Source: Prorocentrum cordatum
Lineage: Eukaryota; Sar; Dinophyceae; Prorocentrales; Prorocentraceae
Length of the DNA: 44,378 bases
NCBI GenBank assembly: GCA_963575745.1
Contig: CAUYUJ010004558.1
Coordinates: 223,413 to 267,790, forward strand
Direction of reading: 5' to 3'
A program made the translations under genes and the position numbers. Positions within the stretch are counted from its first letter, which is position 1, and each line of letters opens with the position of its first letter. This document shows, one piece after another, positions 28,445 to 38,369 of the stretch. Below the pieces are notes generated by a model that was not told the origin of the DNA, made no database searches, and saw only the letters and a program-made list of their open reading frames with translations.

Positions 28445-29970
28445 GGTACCAAAAACGTGTGGTGGCAGACCCGGCGGCGACCTCGAAATACGCGAGAGAG
28501 CATGATCCACCGCCGCTTTACTGTGGAAATCCCCCCCCCACCCCTCTTCCTCCGGAGCCCCGGCACCCCCCCACACTCCGAAAATCCCCCCCCCTGCTCG
28601 ACCCCCCCCCCCTCCGTTCCCCTGGCAAAACCCCCCTTCGTTAACGCCCGCCCCCCGAGAAAACAAGGGGGGATCACTACTGGTTCGAACCCCCCCCCCC
28701 CGCCCGCCGCTGGCAAACGACTCCCGGGTCCCCACCACCGTCCTGACCACAGCCCTCACCACTGTCCCCAGCACCACCGTCCCAACCACTGTCCCACTGT
28801 CCCCACTGTTCCCACCACCACTGTCCCCACTGTCCCCACCAGTGCTCCCACCACTGTCGCACCACTGTCCCCACCACGGTCCCACTCTCCACACTGCCCC
28901 CACCACTGTCCCACTGTCCCCACTGTCCCCACCACTGTCCCACTGTCCCCACCGCTGTCCCACAGAGCTGTCCCACTGTTCCCACCACTGCCGCACTGTC
29001 CCCACTGTACCACTGTCCCATTGTCCCATCACCGTCCTCACCACCGCCCTCACCACTGTTCCCACCACCACCGTCCCCACCACTCTCTCGGTCCCCAGTC
29101 CCCACCACTGTACCACTGTCCCCACACCACTGTCCCCACCACCGCCGTCCCCACCACTGTCCCACTGTCCCCACTGTCCCCACCATTGTCCCACTGTCGC
29201 CACTGTCGCCACTGTCCCCACCAGTGCCCCCACCAGTGTCTCACTGTCCCTACTGTCCCCACCACTGTCCCCACCACGGTCCCATACTCTCCGTTGTTCC
29301 CACTGTCCCCACCACTGGCCCACTGTCCCGACTGTCCCCGCCACTCTCCCACTGTCCCCACTGTCCCCGCCGCTGTCCCACTGTGCTGTCCCACTCTCCC
29401 CACTGTCCCCACTACTGTCGCACTGTTTCCACTGTCCCCACCACTGTCCCACTGTCCCATTGTCACCACCGTCCTCACCACCGCCCTCATCACTGTCCCC
29501 ACCACCGCCGTCCCCACTACTGTCCCACTATCCCCACTGTCTCCACCACTGTCCCACTGTCCCCTCGCCAGTGTCCCCACCACCACCGTCCTCACCACTG
29601 TCCCACTGTTCCCACTGTCCCTCACCACTGTCCCACTGTCCCCCCACACCAGTCCCCATAACCACCGTCCCCACCACGGTCCCACTGTCCCAACCACTGT
29701 CCCACTGTCCCCAGGAGCGGGAGTCGTTTGCCGGCGGCGAGGAGGGGGGGGGAGATTCGAACCTGTAGTAACCCCCCCCTCCCTTGTCATGATGGACTGG
29801 GGGGGGTTCGAACGGGTAGCCCCCATCCCCAATTTTCGAGGGTGGGGGGGGACGGCTTTGAAACCCCCAGAGACCCGCCCTCCCGGTTTTCTGCCAGCAG
29901 CGGCAAAACACGCTTTTTCAAATCCGCACAGACCTCACCGCAGGGTCCGCCACCACATGGTTTTGGGATC
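28445..29970. mobile_element. Foldback-like element: long inverted arms around a minisatellite
   Basis: The left arm (28445-28735) and right arm (29713-29970) are imperfect inverted repeats over roughly 260-290 bp. Outer match: ACCAAAAACGTGTGGTGGCA on the left against CCCAAAACCATGTGGTGGCG from the right arm read in reverse. Inner match: GGTTCGAA (28682 and 29764) and a perfect 15-mer GGCAAACGACTCCCG (28712-28726) paired with CGGGAGTCGTTTGCC (29718-29732). Between the arms is about 1 kb of CCACTGTCCC minisatellite. Inverted arms around tandem repeats define foldback (FB-like) elements. No transposase is present. Confidence 0.7.
28735..29712. repeat. CCACTGTCCC minisatellite
   Basis: Units of 9-12 bp (CCACTGTCC, CCCACTGTC, CACCACTGTC) fill about 1 kb. 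Frames encode Pro/Thr/Val/His or Gly/Asp/Ser/Trp runs and are artefacts. Spacing and sequence vary too much for a CRISPR-like array. Confidence 0.92.
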
Positions 29971-30028
29971 TCCGAGGCCCCAGCCACCCGAGACCTCCTC
30001 GGAAGACGACTCAAGTCCCAAAACCATG
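29956..30028. other. Inverted repeat at the right edge of the foldback element
   Basis: CATGGTTTTGGGA (29956-29968) pairs perfectly with TCCCAAAACCATG (30016-30028). A nested TCCGAGG (29971-29977) pairs with CCTCGGA (29997-30003). The outer foldback arm sequence is thus also mirrored just outside the element. Confidence 0.7.
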
Positions 30029-30232
30029 AAGCGACCCCGAATCTCCACCGACTCACCACACGGTGTGGTCACCACTCCGTTCGGGAGCCCCAGAGGCACA
30101 GCGCCGAGGCAGTGGATCCGCCCACAGCGCCGAGAGTTTCTGCATGTGCAACTGCCCTCCGTCGAGGCAGGGCCTCGGCTCCACATGGCAGGGCATGCCA
30201 CTCGGCACCGTCCAGCACGAGCTTCCCCAACA

Positions 30233-30386
30233 CAGTCGAGATGCTGGCATAAGGATGCCCGAGTCAGGAACGGGGTCCCTTTTTCTCCTTAGGTTAAACT
30301 TCGATTTCCGATCGAAAACCTGACAAGGAAACGGAACTCTGAGCCCCTGCCTAACGACAGGGGTTCCTTCTTCAGCGGCCCCACTG
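30233..30386. mobile_element. Tc1/mariner-like MITE, family 1, copy 3
   Basis: The left end CAGTCGAGATGCTGGCATAA and the right end read on the minus strand (CAGTGGGGCCGCTGAAGAAG) are inverted repeats. The right TA is at 30387-30388; the left is mutated to CA. The interior shares GGTTAAACTTCGATTTCC (copy 2: AGTTTAACTTCAATTTCC) and the GGGTTCCTTCTTCAGCGGCC subterminal block. Confidence 0.72.
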
Positions 30387-30388
30387 TA

Positions 30389-30425
30389 CAGTCGGCCCGT
30401 ATCATAAGGATGCGTGATAAGGATG
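30389..30425 (+). mobile_element. Solo MITE family 1 left end
   Basis: CAGTCGGCCCGTATCATAAG starts directly after the TA that ends copy 3, followed by GATGCGTGATAAGGATG. It resembles the copy 3 left end. Two elements therefore share one TA, or a second insertion was truncated. Confidence 0.5.
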
Positions 30426-30576
30426 CAAGGGACCTGGACGCCCACTTCGAAGCCTTTCGAGCGGGGCGCGGCCAACGAAAGTGGCCAACGATGGACCGAG
30501 GAGGCAAGGATGCGACTTCGACGCCGACGCCGACGCCGACGACGACACCGAAGACGCCGCCGCAGCCGACGACGAC

Positions 30577-30700
30577 GACGACGTTCGGCATCGGCTCCAC
30601 ACGGCGGCGTGCCGACGCCGACGCCGACGCCGACGACGCCGACGCTGAAGACGACGCCGCCGCCGACGACGACGCCGACGACGTTCGGCATCGGCTCCAC
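30577..30700 (+). repeat. 24-bp direct repeat 100 bp apart within a GCCGAC tract
   Basis: GACGACGTTCGGCATCGGCT followed by CCAC occurs at 30577-30600 and 30677-30700, embedded in (GCCGAC)n. Confidence 0.8.
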
Positions 30701-30849
30701 TCGGCAGCGCGCCGAGGCCCCCGCCCGGGCGGCGACTGCTCGCGGGCCGCCGGCGGCCCCGCCAGGGGCGCCTGCGCGGGGGGGCTCGGCGCCGCGGGGT
30801 CTCCCGCGCCGCCCGCCGCCCGCTCCTCGAGGCCCTCTCGCCCTCCTCG

Positions 30850-31026
30850 CGCTGCCCTCCCCGGAGGAGGGCGGGGGAGGAGGGGGAAGCGAGAGGAGAC
30901 GGAGGAGGAGGAGGAGGAGGCGGAGGCGGAGGAGGAGGAGGAGGAGGGGGGGGAGAAGGAGTAGGGAGAGGAGGAGGAGGAGGCGGAGGAGGAGAAGAAG
31001 GAGGAGGAGGAGGAGGAGGAGGAGGA
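30850..31026. repeat. (GGA)n array adjoining repeat Y
   Basis: Homopurine GGA with GGGGGA and AAG interruptions, uninterrupted up to GAGGACCAGTG where repeat Y begins. It is the LINE-free counterpart of the (GGA)n/Y junction at 5185. Confidence 0.88.
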
Positions 31027-31310
31027 GGACCAGTGTAAACCCAAGAGTCATCAACGATGTTGGAATGAACCCTCCCTCCAAGCTCCCTCTTCATGGATCC
31101 CTACAACGGTTCATTTCCATTGAGGGAACTGCCTCGTTGGAAGACAACCGTTTGACGACCGTGAAGCATGCCAAAATATTGTTCTCGGGATCTCCACGCC
31201 ACGGACCAACCTGGCTACTGCGCCCTGACGATCTGGAATCGTACCAGAACGCCAAGGTCGGGACTTCAGCACCACGAGTGAACATAACATTTGCACCCGC
31301 ATAACCCTGA
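31027..31310 (+). repeat. Dispersed repeat Y, copy 2 (unoccupied site)
   Basis: Inverted relative of 4921-5185; see that entry for shared blocks. No coding motif. Similarity fades after about 31260. Confidence 0.72.
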
Positions 31311-31350
31311 ACCTTTCCCAAACACCATTTCTGCTACGTTGATCATGGGA

Positions 31351-31870
31351 ATCCGTGAAACCCTCGCGAATTTTTAAAACGAATGTGCGCGGCGCTGAGG
31401 CGAGAACCATATTTGGAAAACGACCCGCCCTCAATCCGTGAAACTCTTGAACATTATAAAAAGAATGTGCGCGGCGCTAAAGCGAGAACCACATTTTGAA
31501 AACAACCCGCCCACAATCCGTGAAACTCTTGCGAATTTGAACTACGAACGTGTGCGGCGCTAAAGCGAGAACAACATTGGGAAAACGACCCGCCCTCAAT
31601 CCGTGAAACTCTATCATTTTTTTAGGATGTGCGCGGCGCTAAAGCGAGAGCCACATTTTGAAAACCACCAACCCTCAATCCGTGAAACCCCTGCGAAATT
31701 AAAAAAAACATGCACGCGGCGCTGAGGCGAGAATCACATTGGGAAAAGGAACCGCCCTCAATCCGTGTAACTCCTGCAAATTATTAAAAACGAATGTGCG
31801 CGGCACTGAGGCGAGAGCCACATTTTGAAAACGACCCACCCTCAATCTGTGAAACTGTTGCCATGTTAAA
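31351..31870 (+). repeat. 83-bp satellite array
   Basis: Units start ATCCGTGAAACTC at 31351, 31434, 31516, 31599, 31678, 31761 and 31845 (spacing 83, 82, 83, 79, 83, 84). Each contains TGTGCGCGGCGCT followed by AAAGCGAGA and CCACATTTTG. AT-rich linkers vary in length. No coding potential. Confidence 0.93.
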
Positions 31871-32215
31871 CTTCAGAACCATTCATGGTGAGGAAGAGTC
31901 TCAGGCGAAACGCCCGGCAAAACTGGCACCGGGGTGCGACAGGGAGAAATTATTCAGAAGGAGAAGAAATCGAAGAGGAGGAGGAGGAAGAGAGGGAGGC
32001 GAGCCTAAATACATCGCTTCTCATGTCCAAGCCCTACAGTACAGACATATCGTGATAAAGCGTACCAAAACATACAAGATTGGTTGGAAGAAGGGAGAAC
32101 GGCGAGGAGGACGACGGCGACGACGTGGAGGAGCAGGGAGCAGTTTGACGTTCCCATCCACGTGTGGGGCTCCCTGGGGGGCCCTCGTCGCCAGACCGAG
32201 CCAGGGAGGAGGGAG
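31871..32215. other. No recognisable gene
   Basis: Purine-rich (GAGGAGGAGG near 31975) with no motif or structured element recognised. Confidence 0.4.
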
Positions 32216-32395
32216 GAAGGAGGGGGTTGTGAGGAAGAGGGGGATGACAACGGGGAGAGAAGAGGGAGAGAACGGGAGAGGGGGATGACAACGGGGAGAG
32301 AAGAGGGAGAGAAGAGGGAGAGGGGGATGACAACGGGGAGAGAAGAGGGAGGGGGTTGTGAGGAAGGGGGGGATGACAACGGGGAGAGAGGGGAG
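32216..32395 (+). repeat. 41-46-bp purine minisatellite
   Basis: GGATGACAACGGGGAGAGA recurs at 32242, 32283, 32325 and 32371. A flanking GGGGGTTGTGAGGAAG block occurs at both ends. Confidence 0.88.
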
Positions 32396-32739
32396 CCGAA
32401 AGGGTGGGACTGGCTGAGGGGAGGCCTCGACGTTGGCAGTGCATGTCTACAGATGGGCGTCAGACCCCTGATGGCCACACCAGAAGGCCTGCACACCGCA
32501 TGCACAGACCCTTCCAGAGGTCCGCGTGGACCTCTCGGGCCAGCGCTGGGCCCCCCTCCGCAAACCCCTGGGTGGCGTCCCATGGCGCACTGCGAGCTGT
32601 GGAGCCGGTCTGGGGAAGGGGACTCCGCGCCGACCCGCGAAACCCGCGAAGGCCCTCCAGCACCTCCTGCTCACGCAGTGTCCTGTTCCAAGGAAGGGAT
32701 TTGCCCCTCCTGCTCCGCACTCCTCCCCCACTTCTCCTG

Positions 32740-33110
32740 TTCCCGTCCTCTCTCCCCTCCTTCCTCCTTCTCCTCCCCTCCTCCGCATCGTCATCTTCCA
32801 TCTCCTTTCTCCTCCACCTGCCCCTCCTCCTGCCCTTCCTCCTTCTTCTCTTCCTGCTCCTCCTCCTCCTCCTCCTCCTCCTCCTCCTCCTCATGCTCCT
32901 CCTCCTCCTCCTCCTCCAACTCCTCATTTCATTCTCTCGCCTGTCTCTCCTCCTCCTCCTCCTCCTCCTCCTTTTTCTCCTCTCGCTTCCTCCTCCTCCT
33001 CCTCCTCCTCCTCCTCCTTCTCCTCTCGCTTCCTCCTTCTCCTGCTCCTCCTCCTTCTTCTCCTCTCGCTTCCTCCTCCTCCTCCTCCTCCTCCTCCTCC
33101 ACCTTCTCCC
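32740..33110. repeat. (CCT)n array with CTTCTCCTCTCGCTTCC units
   Basis: CCT trinucleotides interrupted by TTCTCCTCTCGCTTCCTCC at about 32972, 33018 and 33058. Ser/Leu/Pro frames are repeat artefacts. Confidence 0.9.
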
Positions 33111-33340
33111 CGAAGCCACGATCGGCGATGACTGGGGGTCCCTTTCGCCGCCCCCGAAGAGGGCAAGGCAGAACTGAAACGATCGGGGTGGACCGACGGG
33201 GGTGAGCAAACACGGCGCTCAACGAATTACCACGACACGTTGCTGGTTTCCCCAGCCCCTCGACGCGCCGGAAGCCAGCGCACATCGAGGAAGGTGCTCG
33301 GCGGTGTAGCCGAAACAGGCTGCACGCGCCACAACTTTTA

Positions 33341-33496
33341 GGTCGGGCATGTCTTCCTGTAACCAGATTTCGGACGAAAAGTAAGACATACGCAAAACAT
33401 GTCCCCAGAATGCTCCAAAATTAATCAACACATCGTCCCAATATTATTGTATTACTATTCTTGAACCTTCCTCCTGTAGAGGGTCATGCCCGACTG
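33341..33496. mobile_element. MITE, family 2, copy B
   Basis: 156 bp. The left end GGTCGGGCATGTCTTCCTGT and the right end on the minus strand (CAGTCGGGCATGACCCTCTA) are inverted repeats. TA flanks both sides (33339-33340 and 33497-33498). The interior is AT-rich and non-coding. The terminal CAGTCGGGC is the same as in family 1, so both families probably used related Tc1/mariner transposases. Confidence 0.72.
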
Positions 33497-33635
33497 TAAC
33501 ATGTCTCATTGGCTCCGCTCCCCCTTCCCCCCCTCAGACGAAGGCAAGACGAAGATCAAATCGGGTGAGAGCAAATCAAGAATCTCTGAGATCCAGCGGC
33601 TCTGGAGGATAAATCGGGCGCCGCGGCCTTCTCAG

Positions 33636-33688
33636 AATGTTCCAGAACGCTCTGAGAGTCTGAGAGCGTTCCAGAACGCTCTGGAACG
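33636..33688. other. Nested palindromes with repeated TTCCAGAA
   Basis: GTTCCAGA-ACGC-TCTGGAAC (33669-33688) and AGAGCGTT-CCAG-AACGCTCT are overlapping perfect inverted repeats. TTCCAGAACGCTCTG occurs twice. The TTCnnGAA pattern resembles a heat-shock element, but there is no gene here to regulate. Confidence 0.55.
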
Positions 33689-33699
33689 GACTTATCCTC

Positions 33700-34745
33700 G
33701 ACCTGCAGTAGGGGATCGCCCACAAGAAACATTCCGCAAGAAGCCCAACCCTGAGACCCCAGGATGTCCATTGATTTTGGGTGTGGGAACGTTACGCTTT
33801 CCACCGCAAAACCATCGAAACCCAAGACACCCAGGGCAGGGCACCCTGGAGGCAAGCAGGGTGTTTCTTGGCATGGGTCTCCACTGTAGCGCCGCCCGAC
33901 CACTGCACTTGTTGGACCGCTGGTGCAGGCGGCAACGGCGCCTGCCCCAAGTTGCTCCGGCAATACGTGTTGAACGCCGGCCCCGGCGCCGCGCCGAGGC
34001 AGGGCGTGCCGCCGTGACCGGCTCCACCGCCTGGCGGCGACAAGGCTCGCGGGTCGCTCCAATCCAGGTCGTACACGTCCGACTCGTCTTTCCGGGCGCT
34101 CGACGGGGAAAGTGAGAGGACGTCGTACACGTCCGGCGCGTCCTTCCGGGCGCGCGTCGAGACGAAAGAGGAGGAGGACGAGGAGGAGGACAGGGAGGAC
34201 GGAGAGGCGGAGGAGTTCGAGGAAGCGAGGATCGGGGCGCGAGTAGCGTGGACTCTGGGCACTCCTGCCCCTGCCCAGGGTCTCTAGGAACCTTCTGGGG
34301 ACCTCTCGAGATATGCGGGGAAGAGCACGGCCGCCAGCCCGCGTCGCAATTGCTTGCCCCTGCCTGTGGGCTCTGCAGACACTTCGAGGCCCGCGGCCTC
34401 TGGAGCCTGTCGAGGAAGAAAGAGCCAGGGGGGTCGGGAGGGCGACGAGGGAAGGGGTGGAGGGAGGGGGGTGGAGGGACGAGAGGGGGAGACGGGGTAC
34501 GGCAGGTTCGCGTCGTGACGACCCTGGCGTTGGTTTCTGACACCGCGTGGATCGCTCCAGCTTGAGAAATCGGCCGTCCCCGCAACGTCCAATCGTTCAA
34601 CATCGACCGATTCTGGGTCGCCGCCGGCGTTCAACGTTGAACGGCGCTGGCCGGGTCGCCGCCGGTCGACACGACGCGAACCTACCGTAGGAGGGGATCG
34701 AGGATAGAAACCCCAGGGGAGGGGAGAAGGAGGGAGGGGGCGAGG
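33700..34745. other. No recognisable gene
   Basis: GC-rich mixed sequence. A CGTACACGTCCG(A/G)C motif is repeated at 34071 and 34125. GAGGAGGA purine runs occur at 34170-34200 and 34430-34490. Open frames on both strands lack motifs. Confidence 0.35.
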
Positions 34746-34754
34746 AAAGTGGGG

Positions 34755-34850
34755 GCGGGGAGAGAGGGGGACACGCACACACACACACACACATACACCT
34801 TCTATCCACCACATACCTTCTACCCGCACGCACATACACCTTCTGTAATT
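34755..34850. repeat. (CA)n with ATACACCTTCTA-type units
   Basis: CACACACACA at 34770-34790 is followed by three ACACCTTCT / ATACCTTCT words. Confidence 0.7.
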
Positions 34851-34954
34851 CCTCAAGCATCCCTGAAAGGTGTTTCAGGAGCCCGAAGCCTAGATTGCCA
34901 AAACTCTCGGAGCTTTTCGCACCTCCCCGCGCGTTCCTGGCATCTTCTCGTATA

Positions 34955-36190
34955 TGCCACAAAACGGGCCAAGAGGGCACCATACAGCCATCAACACGGT
35001 CCAGGAGGGTCCCGAAACGCCGCAAAATCGCCCGAAAACGCCTAAGATGGCGTTAAAATGGCATAAGAAACCTCCAGAACGCCCCAGAAAGCTTCCCAAA
35101 AGGTCCCCAAGAGGCACGAATCATTCAGTGTCCGTGGGTTTTGGAAGGACTTTACCTTCTCTGTTTTCCGATGCTCCAAAACGGCCAGATAAGCCTCCCA
35201 AACCATCCGAAGACGGCCCATGGGGCCTCTAAAAACTCCAAGATGGCCTAAGAGCGCCCAAGACGGCCCAAGAGGCACCGAAGACGGTCCCAGGTGGCCC
35301 CAAGACGGCCCCCAAAGGGGCCCAAAAGACAGAACACGAACAGAACATCACATCCTGCCGCCCCAGGAACCCCCAAGAAAACCCCCAAAGGCCCTACACC
35401 CACAGCCCAAGCACGGTGGCGGGATAGGCCGGAAACAAATGGATCAGCCGTCCCCTGTTGATTCATCACAGGGGTGCCCGGCGTGCTGAAACCTTTCGGT
35501 TTTGGTTTTGGTTCTTTTTCCCAAAGAAGTCCCCCTGGGGTTTCGGCGCGTACCGCCTTCGGGCCAAAGACGACCGGAAATCTGCACAACGCCGCCTCCA
35601 AAACAGCCAAGATGACCTAAGATGGCCTTCAAGTTCTCCCAAAACGGAGAAGATGGCCCCAAGACAACCCAAGGTGGCCCCAAGATGTTTCCAAAACGGC
35701 CCAACATGCCCCCAAGATGGTTTCAAGATGGCCCAATACGCCCCAAGAGGCCCCCAAGACGGCCGAGACCTCCAAGAGGGACCTCCAGGAAGGTCCGAAT
35801 AGGTAAACATCATTGACTTTCAGTGGGTTTTTGAAGGATTCAGGCGTTCGCTCATCGTCGGCTTTCCGACGGCCCAAGACAGCCCAAAAGGCTCTAAAAT
35901 GTCCCCCAAAGCATCCAAGAGGCCTCCAAAATGGCTCCCTGACGGCTCAAGAGGTCCCCAATACGGCCCAGACGACCTCCAAGGCGCCCAAGATGGCCTC
36001 CAAAACGGCTCTGGAGCTCGCTGAGAAGGCCCCGCGTCGGCGTACGGAGGCCCCCAAGACGGCTTTTGACGGCGTCAAACGAAGCAGGAGCGCCCAATAT
36101 TAAGGAACATTGAACAACGGCCGCCCCCAAAAGGCCCAAGAAGTCCTGTAAAAAACCTCCAAGAAACACCCAATAAACACGCGGAGGCCC
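34955..36190 (+). repeat. 10-11-bp periodic AAGATGGCCCC tract, longest copy
   Basis: About 1.2 kb of degenerate units such as AAGATGGCCCC, AAGACAACCC, AAGGTGGCCCC, AAAACGGCCC, AACATGCCCCC. Between 35640 and 35780 AA steps recur at 10-11 bp intervals for over a dozen units. Some blocks (35430-35570) are unrelated. Frames are Pro/Lys/Arg-rich on plus and Gly/Leu/Trp-rich on minus and are not considered genes. Confidence 0.8.
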
Positions 36191-36292
36191 CAAGAGTGTT
36201 CCAGAGGTTCTCGAGAAGTTTCTTATTTCCAGCCATCCTGTGGTGTTGGGTCATCGTTTTGAAGAGACGGTCCCCGCGTTCCTCTTCTCCTC

Positions 36293-36385
36293 TCCTCTCC
36301 TCTCCTCCTCCTCCTCCTCCTCCTCCTCCTCCTCCTCCTCCTCCTCCTCCTCCTCCTCCTCCTCCTCCTCCTCCTCCTCCCCTCC
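36293..36385. repeat. Pure (TCC)n array
   Basis: CTCTC introductory repeats, then roughly 27 uninterrupted CCT trinucleotides, directly upstream of the 112-bp satellite. Confidence 0.93.
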
Positions 36386-36399
36386 CTCCTCCTTCTTCC

Positions 36400-37235
36400 G
36401 TGCGTTTCACCCACTCAACACAGCGCTTTGTGGCCCCATTGGGAGCTCCACCGAAGCCCCCAATGGGACCGCCCGCGTGCGTCCGCCACCACCCAGCACA
36501 GCCCTTGCTCCCTGCATTTCACCCCCGCCACCGCCCAACACGGCCTTTGCTTCCTGCGTTTCACCCACCCAGTAAAGCGCTTCGTGGCCCCATAAAAGGG
36601 GGCTCCACCGACGGTTTCAGTGGCACCGCCCGCACGCGTCCGCCACCACCCAGCACAACCCTTGCTCCCTGTGTTTCATCCACCCAATGCAACGCTTCGT
36701 GGCCCGATAGGGAGATCCACCGAAGGATTCAGTGGGACCGCCCGCGTGCGTCCGCTACCACCCAGTACACCGTCTCGTGGCCCCATAAAAGGGGGCTCCA
36801 CCGAAGGTCCCAGTGGCACCGCCCGCATGCGTCCGCCCCCACCCAGCACAGCCCTTGCTCCCTGCGTTTCACCCACCCGGTACAGCGCTTCGTGGCCCCA
36901 TTTAGGGAGCTCGCCGCCCGGATGCGTCCGCCACCACCCAGCACAGCCCTTGCTCCGTGCGTTTCAACCACCCAGTACAAAGTTTCGTGGCCCCCTAAGG
37001 GGCCCCACCGAAGGTCCCAGTGGCACCGCCCGCATGCGTCCGCCCCCACCCAGCACAGCCCTTGCTCCTTGCGTTTCACCCGCCCGGTACAGCGCTTCGT
37101 GGCCCCATAGGGGGCTCCACCGAAGGTCCCAGTGGCACCGCCCGCATGCGTCCGCCACCACCCGACACGTCCCTTGTTCCCTGCGTTTCGCCCACCCAGT
37201 ACAGCGCTTCGTGGCCCCATAGGGAGCGCCACCGA
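36400..37235 (+). repeat. 112-bp satellite array
   Basis: The unit starts ACCGCCCGCATGCGTCCGCC and continues with ACCACCCAGCACAGCCCTTG, CTCCCTGCGTTTCACCCACC and CAGTACAGCGCTTCGTGGCC. Unit starts at 36468, 36625, 36737, 36818, 36908, 37025 and 37137 show an exact 112-bp period twice, plus duplicated or deleted variants. Repeated peptides in both directions are artefacts. Confidence 0.92.
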
Positions 37236-37539
37236 AGAAGATATTCACAATTGCGGTACTCACAACTGCATATGGTTGGGTCCTGCGCCAGGCTCATGTG
37301 TTCCTCCTCCTCCTCCTCCTCCCCCTCTGCACTTTCATTTTTATATCCTTTTCTCCTTTTGTCTGTTCCCCCCAAAAGGTACCCCGCAGGGTTTCCACAA
37401 CGGCTGGTGGGATACGTGGTCCAACAACTTGGCCAAAATCTGACCCGACCTTCATGGCGCGCGTTTCGCTTGGGACATCCTGACACGAACGACATATCGG
37501 ACATGCATGAGACATGATGACTTCCAATGCGGCTACGGC
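37236..37539. other. No recognisable gene
   Basis: Contains a short CCT run (37300-37322) and AT-richer sequence; nothing assignable. Confidence 0.4.
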
Positions 37540-37690
37540 TGCCAAGGATGGCCCCAACACTGCCCCAAGACGGCCCGAACATTGCCAAATATGGCCTTCG
37601 GGAGAGCCCCAAGACGGCCACAAGACTGTCAAAAGCGGACTCCAAGACGGCCGAGCTGTCTCCATGACGGCCAAGAGGTTCCAATAGGCC
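37540..37690 (+). repeat. 10-11-bp periodic tract, short copy
   Basis: CCAAGACGGCC, CCCCAACACTGCC, GGCCACAAGACTG and similar units of the same family as 34955-36190. Confidence 0.65.
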
Positions 37691-38369
37691 GCATCTCCTC
37701 CGCGTGCCCCATCTCATCCTTCTCCACTTCCCCTCCCCCCCAAAAAAGAAAAAACATGCGCTCCCGAGCGTCCCCGCAAATATTCCCACGGCAGCTCGGG
37801 GAACACGCGCGCGAATACCGCGGTTGCACTTGGCCCCAACGTATGTCCGCGTAGGCGCTGGGCGACGCATGAACTGCCATAGCGACGAAATAAGCGGCGC
37901 CATGACGGCGACGACGCCGGCGACGACGTCGGCGCCAACGATGGGAGGTTTCTCCGCGCGACAACTTTCTGAGACTTCTAACCGTGCAAGCGCGTGCCAG
38001 CGTATGACATGGCACGGCAGCCCTGGGCATGCGCCACGCTGAAAACGCTGTCTGACGGCGCGCGGGGCGCTGTGCCGCGGCGGCGCTGGACATGGCCCTG
38101 CGCAAGACACCCGGGCGTCCCTTGACGCGTCGGGTCCCATGTCACGCACGCGGCTTCCATGGCATCTCCACGTGGAAGCTGGCGCAGCAGCTCTGGGCAT
38201 GGCCCTGCGCTCAGGCCGCTCAGGACGCCAGCGCCCCGCGGCTCGAGGGGCGCCGCGCCGCGGCGGCGCCGGGCATGGCCCTGCGCGGGACGTCCTGGCG
38301 CCCCGTGACGCGTCGAACGCCGTGGCGCGCGGGCGGGTTGTCTCTTCCGCCGGCACTTGGCTTTCCCCC

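Noticed and set aside
28463-28692. GGTTCGAA resembling a tRNA B box, with a TGGCAGACCCGG A-box-like word upstream
   Set aside because: The putative boxes are about 220 bp apart, the T-stem does not pair, and no acceptor stem is present. Not a tRNA gene and not a convincing tRNA-derived SINE.
28735-29712. Possible CRISPR-like array
   Set aside because: Units are 9-12 bp with no conserved repeat/spacer alternation, and the genome is eukaryotic.
28457-30292. 611-codon plus-strand frame rich in Pro/Thr/Val/His
   Set aside because: Arises from the CCACTGTCCC minisatellite and C-runs within the foldback element.
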